Assembly: GCA_017484065.1 (NCBI GenBank)
Contig: JAFUTX010000018.1
Coordinates: forward strand, 1-64,000
Length of the DNA: 64,000 bases
DNA from: Bacilli bacterium
GTDB lineage: Bacteria > Bacillota_I > Bacilli_A > RF39 > UBA660
Direction of reading: 5' to 3'
A program made the translations under genes and the position numbers. Below are positions 34,745 through 43,876 of this stretch, piece after piece. The notes beneath the pieces are model-generated. The model was not told the origin of the DNA. It saw only the letters and a list, made by a program, of their open reading frames with translations, and ran no database searches. The stretch's first letter is position 1. Every line of letters begins with the position of its first letter.

Positions 34745-36097
34745 CTACTTCCCTAAACAGAATCTACTAAATAATTCATCTAGTAAATCTTCTTTGTATG
34801 TTTTACCTATTATTTCACCTAGATAATTCCATGCATCATTAATATCAATTGTTATTAAATCTATTGGAGTATTTTCTTTAATCATATTTAATGCATTTTC
34901 GATAGATCTATTGGCTTCTTTAACTAGGTTTATTTGACGCGTATTAGTTATATAGTTTAAATCTTGTAACTTTATATCACCTAAATTATACATTTCTATT
35001 ATTTTATCTTTTAACTCTTGTAAACCGTCTATATCTATTGTATTACCTTTTATAACTGGAATGTTTGTGTCTGGTAATGCAATGTTAGTATCTAAATCAT
35101 TTTTGTTAATAAAAATAATGGCTTTTTTATCTTGTAAATTATTTAAAAGGTCTTGTTCTTCATTTGTTAAAGATTCGTTATTATTTAAAATTAAGATAAT
35201 AAGGTCTGCTTCTTCTATTTTTTGCTTACTTTTTTCAACGCCTATTTGTTCTACATAGTCTTTAGTTTCTCTTATTCCTGCAGTATCTATAAAGTTATAT
35301 TTTATTTTATTAAGTTCAATACTACCTTCTACTATATCTCTTGTTGTTCCTGCAATATTAGTAACTATAGCTTTTTCTTCTCCTAATAATCTATTTAATA
35401 TACTACTCTTACCTACATTGGGTTTTCCTATTAATGCTACATTAATTCCATTGTTAATAATCTTACCATTGTAACTATTTTTTAATAATAATTCTAAATC
35501 TTTTTTGATATTAGTTAAAGGATCAACTATTTTTTCATTAGTTAATACTTCAATATCTTCATATTCTGGATAATCAATATTTACTTCAATGTTGGCTATT
35601 ATTGAAACTAGTTTTTCTCTAATATCTTCTATTTGTTTTGTTAGTGAACCATTTAATTTGTTAACTGCTAATACTCTTTGATAATCTGTATTAGCTACTA
35701 TTAAATCATTTGATGCTTCAGCTTCTATTAAGTTGATTCTACCATTTAAGAATGCTCTTTTAGTAAATTCACCAGGTGTAGCTAAACGTACTCCTAGTTC
35801 TAGTAATATTTCTAATACTTTATTAGTTGATGCTATTCCACCATGAGTATTAATTTCTATAATATCTTCTGCTGTAAAGGATTTAGGAGCAACAAATTTT
35901 GATATTAATACTTCATCAATTAGTTCATCTTTATAAATTAATTTAGTATATTTAATGGTATTTGGTAACATCTTTTCTACATCTATTTTAGTTATTTTAT
36001 TTACTATTTTAAAAGAATTTGCACCACTTACTCTTATAATTGATATACCACTATTACCTACTGATGTAGCTATAGCACATATAGTATCTTCTACCAT
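34745..36097 (-). CDS. mnmE: tRNA modification GTPase MnmE
   Basis: 450 residues. The N-terminal tetrahydrofolate-binding domain (1-115) is followed by helices and an inserted G domain with GKPNVGKSS (~223-231), DTAG (~270) and NKND (~333), and the invariant C-terminal FCLGK whose Cys is needed for activity. Partner of MnmG in U34 modification; K+-dependent dimerising GTPase. First gene of the operon with mnmG and rsmG. Confidence 0.95.
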   Translation of the reverse strand: MVEDTICAIATSVGNSGISIIRVSGANSFKIVNKITKIDVEKMLPNTIKYTKLIYKDELIDEVLISKFVAPKSFTAEDIIEINTHGGIASTNKVLEILLELGVRLATPGEFTKRAFLNGRINLIEAEASNDLIVANTDYQRVLAVNKLNGSLTKQIEDIREKLVSIIANIEVNIDYPEYEDIEVLTNEKIVDPLTNIKKDLELLLKNSYNGKIINNGINVALIGKPNVGKSSILNRLLGEEKAIVTNIAGTTRDIVEGSIELNKIKYNFIDTAGIRETKDYVEQIGVEKSKQKIEEADLIILILNNNESLTNEEQDLLNNLQDKKAIIFINKNDLDTNIALPDTNIPVIKGNTIDIDGLQELKDKIIEMYNLGDIKLQDLNYITNTRQINLVKEANRSIENALNMIKENTPIDLITIDINDAWNYLGEIIGKTYKEDLLDELFSRFCLGK

Positions 36098-36124
36098 AAA
36101 TATTCTCCTTTCCTTTTTGTTTTT

Positions 36125-37873
36125 TTATATTTTATTTGGAAGATATATTCCTAATATTTCTAAAAGTGTTTTATTTGTTTCATATACAATTTCAGTTAAT
36201 ACTAACCAAGATTCTCTTAAGTCAGTATTTTCTTCAGTAATTACTCTCGTAGAAGAATAAAAGCTGTTGTATGTATTAGTTAATTGATATAAGTATTCTG
36301 CTATTTCATTAAGAGATTTATTATTTAATGATTTATATAATACAGATGTTTCTTCTAATAATTTTAAATAAATACTACGATCACTATCATTATTAATGAT
36401 ACTTATTTTATCTATTTTAATATTATTAGCTTTCGCTTTTTCTAATAAAGATTTCATTCTTAATGTTGAGTATAAAAGGTATACTCCTGTTTTACCATTT
36501 AAGTCACTAAATTTTTCAATATCAAATATATAATCAGTTGCTCTATATGGTAAAAGGTCAGCATATTTTAATGTTCCTGTTCCAATTATTGTTGAAATTT
36601 CTTCTCTTTCTTCTCCTTTTATACTTTCATTTAAATTTTTTAATGTTTCTTCTTTAACTAAATTAATTAAAGTATTTAAAGTCATTACCCCACCATCTCT
36701 GGTTTTAAATGGTTTACCATCTTTACCATTCATTGTTCCAAAACCAAAGAATTCTAATTTTACATTATTTGGTACTATTCCGGATTTATATGCTGCTCTA
36801 AAAACTTGTTCAAAATGAAGTGCTTGACGATTATCTACAACATACCAGATTTCTTCTGGGTTAAATTTTTTCATACGTTCCCAAATAGTTGCTAAATCTG
36901 TTGTTTCATATGATACTGATCCGTTTGATTTAACTAATAATAATGGTGGCATTGGACTGTTATCCTCTAGATTGCTAACATCCATAATAAGTGCTCCATT
37001 ACTTTCTTGGACTAATCCCTTGCTCTTTAAATATTCAATTACTTCTGGTACATATTGATCAGCATCACTTTCACCTTCCCATAAGTCAAATGAAATATTT
37101 AATATGTCATATAATCTTTTAATTTCATCAGTTGATATTTTTACTATTTGTTTCCATAAATCATAATATCCTTTTTCTTTTTGTTGTAATTTAGTTGTAA
37201 TAATTCTTGCTTCATTAAGATATTCTTCGTCTTCTTTAGCTTTATTACTTGCTATTGGATATAATTTTTCTAAGTATTCATTAGTTATTGGACAAGTATC
37301 TGGATATTCTCCTTTGAAAGATTCATCGAAGTAAACCCATTCAGGATGTATGTTTTTAAGTTCAAGTATAACAAGCCCTAATGGTCTACCCCAATCTCCT
37401 AAATGAACATCACTAATTACATCATAGTTCATATATTTAGCTAATCTTTTGATTGCTTCACCAATGTTTGCACTTCTTAAGTGACCAACATGAAGTGTTT
37501 TAGCTACATTAGGTCCACCATAATCAATAACTATTTTTTTAGATGGTATGTCTATATCAACTTTTTTATTTTCTTGTAAGGCATTAAAATAATTAGTTAT
37601 TATCTCATCAGTAAATGATATATTGATAAAACCAGGTCCTGCTACATTTAGATTTGTATAATCTTTATATTCTTGCATTTTATTAATAATTTCATTTGCT
37701 ATTTCATTAGGATTTTTGTGATATGCTTTTGCTAGTGACATAGCACCATTATATTGATATTGTCCTAAATCTTTACGAGATGATACTACTAGTGATACTT
37801 CATTAACTTCGTATCCACATTCAGTGATAATACTTTTTAGTTGTTCTTCTTGTTGTTTAATAAAATCTTTCAT
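36125..37873 (-). CDS. argS: Arginyl-tRNA synthetase
   Basis: 582 residues. The N-terminal additional domain (Add1, 1-110) precedes the HIGH-type motif in KTLHVGHLRSANIGEAI (~135-151). The catalytic Rossmann fold continues to ~400, then the DALR anticodon-binding domain ends the protein ('LRESWLVLTEIVYETNKTLLEILGI'). As is usual for ArgRS, there is no standard KMSKS lysine motif. TTTGGAGGTG precedes the ATG. Its place between jag and mnmE is not the Bacillus order, so the gene was inserted here in this lineage. Confidence 0.95.
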   Translation of the reverse strand: MKDFIKQQEEQLKSIITECGYEVNEVSLVVSSRKDLGQYQYNGAMSLAKAYHKNPNEIANEIINKMQEYKDYTNLNVAGPGFINISFTDEIITNYFNALQENKKVDIDIPSKKIVIDYGGPNVAKTLHVGHLRSANIGEAIKRLAKYMNYDVISDVHLGDWGRPLGLVILELKNIHPEWVYFDESFKGEYPDTCPITNEYLEKLYPIASNKAKEDEEYLNEARIITTKLQQKEKGYYDLWKQIVKISTDEIKRLYDILNISFDLWEGESDADQYVPEVIEYLKSKGLVQESNGALIMDVSNLEDNSPMPPLLLVKSNGSVSYETTDLATIWERMKKFNPEEIWYVVDNRQALHFEQVFRAAYKSGIVPNNVKLEFFGFGTMNGKDGKPFKTRDGGVMTLNTLINLVKEETLKNLNESIKGEEREEISTIIGTGTLKYADLLPYRATDYIFDIEKFSDLNGKTGVYLLYSTLRMKSLLEKAKANNIKIDKISIINNDSDRSIYLKLLEETSVLYKSLNNKSLNEIAEYLYQLTNTYNSFYSSTRVITEENTDLRESWLVLTEIVYETNKTLLEILGIYLPNKI

Positions 37874-37929
37874 CTTTGCACCTCCAAAGTCATAAGTATT
37901 TTATCATTTTGTAAGAAAAAAATAAACAT

Positions 37930-37957
37930 AAAAAAATATTTCGCTTGGAAATACTTT
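37930..37957 (-). terminator. Terminator of the rpmH-rnpA-yidC-jag operon
   Basis: Minus strand AGTATTTC-CAAGC-GAAATATT followed by a T run. Confidence 0.7.
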
Positions 37958-37975
37958 TTATTGTATTGTTTTTGA

Positions 37976-38578
37976 TTATTTTTTATATTTTATTACAACA
38001 TGACGATTAGGTTCTTCACCTTCACTTATTGTTTCAATATGATTAAAATCAGTTAAAGCATTATGTACTATTCTTCTTTGATAAGAATTCATATTTTCTA
38101 AATGAGCTTCAGCTTTAGTATGTAATACTTCTCTTGCTATATTTTTAGCTAATCTAATTAAATATTTTTCTTTCTTTTCTTGGTAATTTTCAACATCTAA
38201 TCTTACATTAATATATATGTCATATTTATTTTTTAAATATGCTTTAGTTATATGTTCTAATGCTTTTAGGTTTTTAGCTTCTTTACCAATTAATATTGAA
38301 TTATTATCACTAAACATTTTTATATATAAATCTTTTTCTCTAATCTTAGTTTCGAAATTTGTTTCAATCCCCATATTAGTTAATAATTCTTTTAAAAATG
38401 TTTTAGTTTCTTCTAATATTTCAGTTTTTGTTATTGCCTCGATTATAAAGGTACTTTTTTTAATTAAACCTTTTTTGGTTTCTGTAACTTTATAATAAAT
38501 ATCTTTTTCTTCTAAATTGTTTTCTTCTAATAATTTATTTAATACTTCTTCTTGTGTTTTTGCTTCTACTTTAATCAT
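37976..38578 (-). CDS. khpB: RNA-binding protein KhpB/Jag
   Basis: 200 residues with the Jag_N domain (1-50; 'KTQEEVLNKLLEE'), a KH domain (~70-145; 'ILIGKEAKNLKALEHITK') and an R3H domain (~146-200; 'MNSYQRRIVHNAL', ending 'EPNRHVVIKY'). It binds RNA together with KhpA and influences cell elongation and division in Firmicutes. It follows yidC by 17 bp in the usual rpmH-rnpA-yidC-jag order. Confidence 0.93.
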   Translation of the reverse strand: MIKVEAKTQEEVLNKLLEENNLEEKDIYYKVTETKKGLIKKSTFIIEAITKTEILEETKTFLKELLTNMGIETNFETKIREKDLYIKMFSDNNSILIGKEAKNLKALEHITKAYLKNKYDIYINVRLDVENYQEKKEKYLIRLAKNIAREVLHTKAEAHLENMNSYQRRIVHNALTDFNHIETISEGEEPNRHVVIKYKK

Positions 38579-38595
38579 ATCTATTACCTCTAATT

Positions 38596-39594
38596 CTAAT
38601 TCTTTTTTGTTTTCTTTTCAGGTTTTATTATTCTATCCTTTTTATCTTCTTTAGCCATCATTTTTTTGATTAATGCATTTTGGAATATTGCAAAAGCATT
38701 TGTTACAATCCAGTATAATCCGATAGCTGTTGGTAAACTAAATGATGCTACTGAAATCATGATTATCATAAATTTAAACATAAAATTCATTTGTTTTTCT
38801 GCTTCAGTTCCCATTGCACCTGCTGCATTACCACTCATACTCTTTTTAAATGAGAAGTATGTAGTTAGAATTATTAATAATATTAATACTATATATATGT
38901 ATTGACCATTAGCTATACCTTTGTATGGAGTCATACCTAAATTCATTGTTAAGAATTTATCTTCAAATATAGCTGGTACTCTATTAATTGCTTGTAAGAA
39001 GGCAAAGAATAATGGTAATTGAATAAATGTTACTAAACAACTACTTACTGGATTAACTCCATATTTTTTATATACCATCATCATCTCTTGGCTTTTTGCC
39101 ATCATGTCTTCTTGACTTGTTTTATTAGCATATTTCTTTTCAATTCTTTGTAATTCTGGGTTAGCTTTTTTCATATTTTCTGATTGCATCATAGTCTTTT
39201 TACTAAATGGTAATAAGATTAATCTTATTAGTAATCCGACTAACATTACCGATACACCAAAGTTCTTTATTAAGTATCCTAACTTTAATATTATATAAGC
39301 TAATGGTTTAACGAATATACTTTCCCATAAACTATGATATGTTCCTGAATTTATTTTGAAATTTTTACAAGTTGGTAATTCATCTAGTTTATAATCTAAT
39401 TGTTTTTCATTATCCTTATAAATTTTTAATAAGTTCTTATCTGTTGGTTGACATAAAATATTCTTTTGAATACTTTGTCCTGTTTCTGGATTAGTTATTA
39501 TTTGTTTTCCTTTTTTTAGATAACTATCACTACCACATCCAGTTAATAGTAATGTTGTTACTGCAAGTGCTATTATCTTTTTTGTTTTTTTCAT
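38596..39594 (-). CDS. yidC: Membrane protein insertase YidC (lipoprotein form)
   Basis: 332 residues. The N-terminus is a lipoprotein signal with lipobox LLTGC (Cys ~20), as in Gram-positive SpoIIIJ/YidC1. The Oxa1 core has five transmembrane helices from ~85 onward, including the cytoplasmic hairpin 'NPELQRIEKKYANKTSQ' and the conserved arginine in 'LIRLILLPFSKKTMM' that lies in the hydrophilic groove. It inserts small membrane proteins with or without Sec. In spore formers this gene is often needed for sigma-G activation. Overlaps rnpA by 4 bp. Confidence 0.94.
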   Translation of the reverse strand: MKKTKKIIALAVTTLLLTGCGSDSYLKKGKQIITNPETGQSIQKNILCQPTDKNLLKIYKDNEKQLDYKLDELPTCKNFKINSGTYHSLWESIFVKPLAYIILKLGYLIKNFGVSVMLVGLLIRLILLPFSKKTMMQSENMKKANPELQRIEKKYANKTSQEDMMAKSQEMMMVYKKYGVNPVSSCLVTFIQLPLFFAFLQAINRVPAIFEDKFLTMNLGMTPYKGIANGQYIYIVLILLIILTTYFSFKKSMSGNAAGAMGTEAEKQMNFMFKFMIIMISVASFSLPTAIGLYWIVTNAFAIFQNALIKKMMAKEDKKDRIIKPEKKTKKN

Positions 39595-39920
39595 ATAGTT
39601 TCCTTTCTCATTAATTCTATTATATGTTGTTCCATTTCTTGATATTTAAGATTTAGACAACTTTTTTTTACTAATATTATATAACTAAAACCTGATTTAA
39701 ACAACATTTTATTTTTGGTAATAATCATTCTTAATTGTCTTTTTATTTTATTACGAGTTACAGCATTACCTATTTTTTTACCTACTGCTATACCAAATAA
39801 TGGTATGTTATTATTATTAGCTTTTTTAAATATAAGATAATAGCTATTATTTATTTTATGACCATTATTCATTATATCATTAAAATCAGCTTGACTTTTA
39901 ACTACTTCGTATTTTTTCAT
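39591..39920 (-). CDS. rnpA: Ribonuclease P protein component
   Basis: 109 residues. The RNR motif region GNAVTRNKIKRQLR (~51-64) that contacts RNase P RNA is intact, and the 'F..I..NGHK' N-terminus is typical. Basic protein subunit of the ribozyme that matures tRNA 5' ends. It overlaps the yidC start, and lies behind rpmH with a terminator-like hairpin between. Confidence 0.93.
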   Translation of the reverse strand: MKKYEVVKSQADFNDIMNNGHKINNSYYLIFKKANNNNIPLFGIAVGKKIGNAVTRNKIKRQLRMIITKNKMLFKSGFSYIILVKKSCLNLKYQEMEQHIIELMRKETI

Positions 39921-39944
39921 GGATTACTCTCCCCTATTATAATA

Positions 39945-39973
39945 GAAAAAAAAGACCACTAAAAATAAGTGGT
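39945..39973 (-). terminator. Hairpin between rpmH and rnpA (attenuator-like)
   Basis: Minus strand ACCACT-TATTTTT-AGTGGT followed by a long T run (A run at 39945-39952). Partial termination here would give more bL34 mRNA than rnpA mRNA. Confidence 0.75.
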
Positions 39974-40096
39974 TTATTTACAAAGTTGTTTGCGACCTTT
40001 TTTTCTTCTTCTACTTAAAATTTTAGTATCTTTACGTGCAAAAAAACCATGTTTTTTACTCTTTTTACGATTATTTGGTTGATATGTTCTTTTCAT
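39974..40096 (-). CDS. rpmH: 50S ribosomal protein bL34 (short form)
   Basis: A 40-residue protein, starting [20 protein letters not shown] and ending [12 protein letters not shown]. It is very basic and is the classical gene to the left of oriC. The usual bacterial length is 44 residues; the missing four lie in the middle, between the ARK and RRR segments. GGAGGTG sits upstream of the ATG on the minus strand. The product binds 23S rRNA early in assembly of the large subunit. Confidence 0.95.
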   Translation of the reverse strand: MKRTYQPNNRKKSKKHGFFARKDTKILSRRRKKGRKQLCK

Positions 40097-40231
40097 TTGT
40101 TCGCACCTCCACATCTAATAAAGCTCACTTATTATAATACGATATTTTTTAATATGTCAAGAATTTTAGGTCTAATGTTAGATTTTTTTTACTATTTTTT
40201 ATTATTTCTTTATTCATTATATATATATTAA

Positions 40232-40735
40232 TGATTATAAATTTAATACGATAATGGATTTTTGTATTTGTTTTATTATTTCTTATAACAAGTAATAATG
40301 TTAGTAACTTTGATTTTTTGTTAGTAAGTTGATAACTTTTAAATATTTTTAAAATGTTGATTGAACTTAGATTTTAACTAGATAAACTTAAAATTGTGAA
40401 TAACTTTTTACTAAGATTATGAATGTTAGTAACTTTAAATGAAATGTGAATAAATTGTGGATAAAATGTTAGTAAAATATGTCGATTTTTGTCATATTTT
40501 GTAGAACTTTGAATTATTTATTAACATTATTAACAATAGGGTATATGTTATTAACTTTTATTAACTAAAAGGAAAATGTTAGTAATTGTTAGTTTGGTTA
40601 ATAAGTTATTTTTAGTCTTTTATATTCTAATTAAAGGGAATGTTGATAAGTTATAAAAAATTGTCAGAAAAGGGTTTATTTTTGTTGACAATTGAGATAA
40701 AATGTTGATAAGTTATTTATGAAGGTGGGTGTGGG
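40232..40735 (+). other. oriC: oriC, upstream DnaA-box region
   Basis: A gene-free AT-rich stretch before dnaA. Same-orientation 9-mers of DnaA-box type are present. TGTGAATAA lies at 40395 and 40445, and TGTGGATAA at 40456; all three fit TTATNCACA in reverse. TGTTGATAA lies at 40641 and 40703, and AGTTGATAA at 40327. Interleaved is a further 9-mer TGTTAGTAA, five times (40299, 40319, 40424, 40467, 40577). The strand switch of genes on either side (rpmH left, dnaA right) also marks the origin. The 40097-40231 part, upstream of rpmH, should hold the rpmH promoter. Confidence 0.85.
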
Positions 40736-42070
40736 ATGAACAAAGATGAATTATGGCAAAAGTTTTTAAATGAGATAGCAAGTGAAATTAATCCTGCATC
40801 TTTTCACGTTTGGTTTAATGATTTAAAATTAATTACTTTAACTGATGAACGTATTGTTATTCAAGTCCCAATGGAAATACATAAGAAAATGCTTGAAGAT
40901 AATTATTATAGTTTAATAGAAAGTAAGTTATTTGCTCTAACTAATACTAATTATGATATTAAATTTGTATTAGAGAGTGATAAGATAGAGGAGACTAGTA
41001 AGAAAATAGAGGAAGAACCTAGTTTTGAAACTAATCTTAATCCAAACTTAAACTTTGAAAACTTTGTAGTAGGTGAGACTAATAGACTTGCTAAAGTTGC
41101 TGCTATGGCAGTAGCTGAGAATCCAGGTAAAATGCATAATCCATTATTCTTATATGGAAAAAGTGGGTTAGGTAAGACTCATTTGATGCATGCTATTGGT
41201 AACTTTATTACTAAGTATAGTGATAAAAAGGTTTTATATACTACTAGTGATGATTTTATGAATGATTATATCGGTATATCTGGAACAAGCCAAGGAAAGA
41301 ATACTATAGATTATGCTAATAAATTTAAAGAAAAATATAGAAATGTGGATGTATTAATAATTGATGATATTCAATATTTAGTAGGAGCAGAGAAGACTCA
41401 ACAAGAATTCTTCCATACGTTTAATACATTGCATCAAGCTAATAAGCAAATAATTATTAGTTCAGATAGGTCTGCTGATGATTTAAAAATATTAGAGGAA
41501 CGTCTTCGTAGTAGATTAATGTGGGGCTTACCAGTTGATATATATCCTCCTGATTTTGATTTGAGATGTAGAATTATTAGGCAAAAGTTAGAAAGTACAA
41601 GCTTAAATGGTAAAGTAGGAGAAGAAGTTATAGAGTATATAGCTAATGCATGTACAAATGATGTAAGATTCTTAGAGGGAGCTATTAATAGATTAATGGC
41701 TTATACAGCTATGGTAGTACCAGAACATATAGATTTAGATTTTGCTTGTGAAGCTTTAAAGGATTTTGTTAATAAGAATATATATAGTAACAATAACATA
41801 CAAAATATTCAAAAAGCAGTAGCAGATCATTATCATATTACAATAGATGATTTAAAAGGTAAGAAAAGAAGTAAGAAAATTGCTTACCCAAGACAAATTG
41901 CTATGTATTTATGTAGAGAACAAACGGATGAAAACCTAATGAAAATAGGGCTTGAGTTTGGGGGTAGAGACCATTCTACAGTAATATTTGCACATGATAG
42001 AATAGAAAAGGATATAAAGACTAATCCAGAGTTACAAGAGATACTAGATGCAATAAAAAAACAATTATAA
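40736..42070 (+). CDS. dnaA: Chromosomal replication initiator DnaA
   Basis: 444 residues. Domain I (1-80) is followed by a short linker (~81-100) instead of the long domain II of many bacteria. Then come the AAA+ core with Walker A GKSGLGKTH (141-149), Walker B LIIDDIQYL (~212), and the arginine-finger region ERLRSRLMWG. DNA-binding domain IV carries the standard signature GGRDHSTVIFAHDRI (~412). It binds the boxes on both sides of its own gene to open the origin, and probably represses itself. GAAGGTGGGTGTGGG precedes the ATG. Confidence 0.97.
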   Translation: MNKDELWQKFLNEIASEINPASFHVWFNDLKLITLTDERIVIQVPMEIHKKMLEDNYYSLIESKLFALTNTNYDIKFVLESDKIEETSKKIEEEPSFETNLNPNLNFENFVVGETNRLAKVAAMAVAENPGKMHNPLFLYGKSGLGKTHLMHAIGNFITKYSDKKVLYTTSDDFMNDYIGISGTSQGKNTIDYANKFKEKYRNVDVLIIDDIQYLVGAEKTQQEFFHTFNTLHQANKQIIISSDRSADDLKILEERLRSRLMWGLPVDIYPPDFDLRCRIIRQKLESTSLNGKVGEEVIEYIANACTNDVRFLEGAINRLMAYTAMVVPEHIDLDFACEALKDFVNKNIYSNNNIQNIQKAVADHYHITIDDLKGKKRSKKIAYPRQIAMYLCREQTDENLMKIGLEFGGRDHSTVIFAHDRIEKDIKTNPELQEILDAIKKQL

Positions 42071-42213
42071 TGTTAATATAAGTTGATAAAAAGTTAGTAA
42101 GTTTTTAGTTATTAACATTCCATTTATCCTTTAAATTACTGGGTAAGTTTAAGTTATACACATTACTAACACTATTATTATAATTATTAAATAAATAGAA
42201 GGAAGGAATTAGA
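42071..42213 (+). other. oriC, dnaA-dnaN unwinding region
   Basis: Contains a perfect DnaA box TTATACACA (42154-42162), then TTACTAACA (42163-42171), then a run readable as ACT-ATT-ATT-ATA-ATT-ATT, which resembles the DnaA-trio element of the bacterial basal unwinding system. AGTTGATAA and AGTTAGTAA repeats lie just after the dnaA stop. This matches the position of the duplex-unwinding half of the bipartite B. subtilis origin. Confidence 0.65.
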
Positions 42214-43332
42214 ATGAAATTTACAATTGAGAAGAATGTTATTTTAGATAATTTAAATAATGTTATTAAAGCTATATCTACTAAGAATGTTATACCAATA
42301 CTAAATGGTATTAAGTTTGAAATGAAAGAAGAAGGGTTATATTTAACTGCTAGTGATAGTGAGTTATCTATTAAATCTTTTATAGAAAAGAAGAAGATTA
42401 AAAATGTTGAAAGTTTAGGTAGTATTATAATTCAAAGTAAATATATTTTAGAAATCATTAGAAAGATGCCTCAAGATATTATTAATTTTGAAGTAATAGA
42501 TGGATTAAAAATTAAAATATATACTGATAATAACCAATATAATTTAAATTGTTTTGATCCTAGTGATTTTCCTAATATTAAATTTGAAGAACATAAAGAA
42601 CCTATTATGATAAAGAGTAGTGTACTTAAAGATATGATAAATCAAACAGTATTTGCTATATCTACACAAGAGTTAAGACCAATACTTACAGGAGTTAATT
42701 TTAAATTTTCTTTAAATAGTATTGTATGTACTGCTACTGATTCTTATAGACTTGCTAAGAAGAGCATTAAAACTGATGTTAATCTAAATAATGATTTAGA
42801 AGTAGTTATTCCAGGTAAAAGTATTACTGATTTAGAAAAGATTATGGGTGAAGATAGTGATGTAGCTATTCACGTATTTAATAATAAAATACTATTTGTA
42901 TATAAAAATATTTATTTCCAAAGTAATTTATTAAGTGGTAGTTATCCAAATACTGATAACTTAATTCCTACGGAGTTTGAATATGTTATTAAAACTAAAT
43001 TACAAGATTTTAATGATGCAGTTGATAGAGCAGCACTTTTAACTCAAGGAAAAGATAAGAATATAGTAAAAATGTTGGTAAATAAAGAGTTATTAACAAT
43101 TTCTAGTAGTTCCAGTGAAATAGGTAAAGTTGAGGAAACTATTAATATAGAATCTAATAATACTAATGCTCAAGATATTTCATTTAGTTCTAAATATATG
43201 TTAGAAGCTTTAAAAACTATGAAGGAAGATGAAATATTAATTCTTTTAAATAGTGATGTTAAACCAATAGTTATTAAGAGTGTTAAAGATGAGAGTTTAA
43301 TCCAACTTATTTTACCAATTAAGTCTTATTAA
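42214..43332 (+). CDS. dnaN: DNA polymerase III beta sliding clamp
   Basis: 372 residues, the usual length, built of three clamp domains. Recognisable are 'VIPILNGIKFEM' (domain 1), 'LRPILTGVNF' (domain 2), and the C-terminal 'VKPIVIKSVKDESLIQLILPIK', equivalent to the '.P..I......LIMPMR' tail that forms the peptide-binding pocket. Forms the ring that tethers polymerase and repair proteins. AAGGAAGGAATT precedes the ATG. A terminator follows, so it is not obligatorily co-transcribed with the comK-like gene. Confidence 0.96.
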   Translation: MKFTIEKNVILDNLNNVIKAISTKNVIPILNGIKFEMKEEGLYLTASDSELSIKSFIEKKKIKNVESLGSIIIQSKYILEIIRKMPQDIINFEVIDGLKIKIYTDNNQYNLNCFDPSDFPNIKFEEHKEPIMIKSSVLKDMINQTVFAISTQELRPILTGVNFKFSLNSIVCTATDSYRLAKKSIKTDVNLNNDLEVVIPGKSITDLEKIMGEDSDVAIHVFNNKILFVYKNIYFQSNLLSGSYPNTDNLIPTEFEYVIKTKLQDFNDAVDRAALLTQGKDKNIVKMLVNKELLTISSSSSEIGKVEETINIESNNTNAQDISFSSKYMLEALKTMKEDEILILLNSDVKPIVIKSVKDESLIQLILPIKSY

Positions 43333-43356
43333 TAATAAAAAAGTTAAAAAATACAA

Positions 43357-43395
43357 AAAAAATGATTGTCATGACAAAATGTGACAATTTTTTTT
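43357..43395 (+). terminator. Terminator after dnaN
   Basis: ATTGTCA (43365-43371) pairs with TGACAAT (43382-43388), preceded by an A run and followed by eight T. Confidence 0.8.
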
Positions 43396-43435
43396 ATATT
43401 GATATGTTATTATGGCCTTGAGGGGGCGATATATA

Positions 43436-43876
43436 ATGGAAAATTATATTGTTAATGGTAGTACTATGGCTTTAATTTATGAAGAAAGACATACTGTAGT
43501 ATATGAATTTGAAACTAGTTTTATTGTTAATAAAACACCTTTAGATATTATTAGAGAAAGTTGCTTATATTATGGAAGTTCTTTAGATGGCAGAGTATCT
43601 GCTAGTAGGAATATGTTAAATTGTAATTATAAGTTACCAATTATTGTAGAAGAAGTGGGAAATTTAGTATTTTTTCCAATATCTTCTATCAAGAATAAAG
43701 AAAATAGTTGGTTTGCGCTTTCTTATGTAAATAATATTCTTAAATTCGATAATAAATCGATTATAAAACTAGATTGTGGTGTTTCATTAAATGTTAATTC
43801 TTCTAAATTTTCTTTAGAAACTCAGATGTTAAAAGCCAGTAGATTATTACTTATTTTAAATCAGAGAAAACAGTAA
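43436..43876 (+). CDS. comK: ComK-like competence transcription factor
   Basis: 146 residues from the ATG at 43436, with AGGGGG ten bases upstream; the in-frame upstream codon is not supported. The sequence aligns by eye with B. subtilis ComK over its core. An 'NYIVNGSTMALIYE' start matches 'YEVNGATIAVLPE'. A middle 'SCLYYGSSLDGR' matches 'SCRFFGSSYAGR'. 'LPIIVEEVGNLVFFPISS' matches 'PPIMVDPSNQIFLFPTLSS'. ComK activates DNA-uptake genes by binding AT-rich boxes. It is shorter than the B. subtilis protein (192) at the C-terminus. It replaces the small S4-domain gene (yaaA) usually present between dnaN and recF. The family call is fairly firm; a role in competence is inference. Confidence 0.75.
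   Translation: MENYIVNGSTMALIYEERHTVVYEFETSFIVNKTPLDIIRESCLYYGSSLDGRVSASRNMLNCNYKLPIIVEEVGNLVFFPISSIKNKENSWFALSYVNNILKFDNKSIIKLDCGVSLNVNSSKFSLETQMLKASRLLLILNQRKQ

Noticed and set aside
40049-40231. 60-codon open frame overlapping rpmH and the left of oriC
   Set aside because: It is antisense to rpmH, rich in Phe/Leu/Tyr from AT-rich DNA, with no ribosome site.
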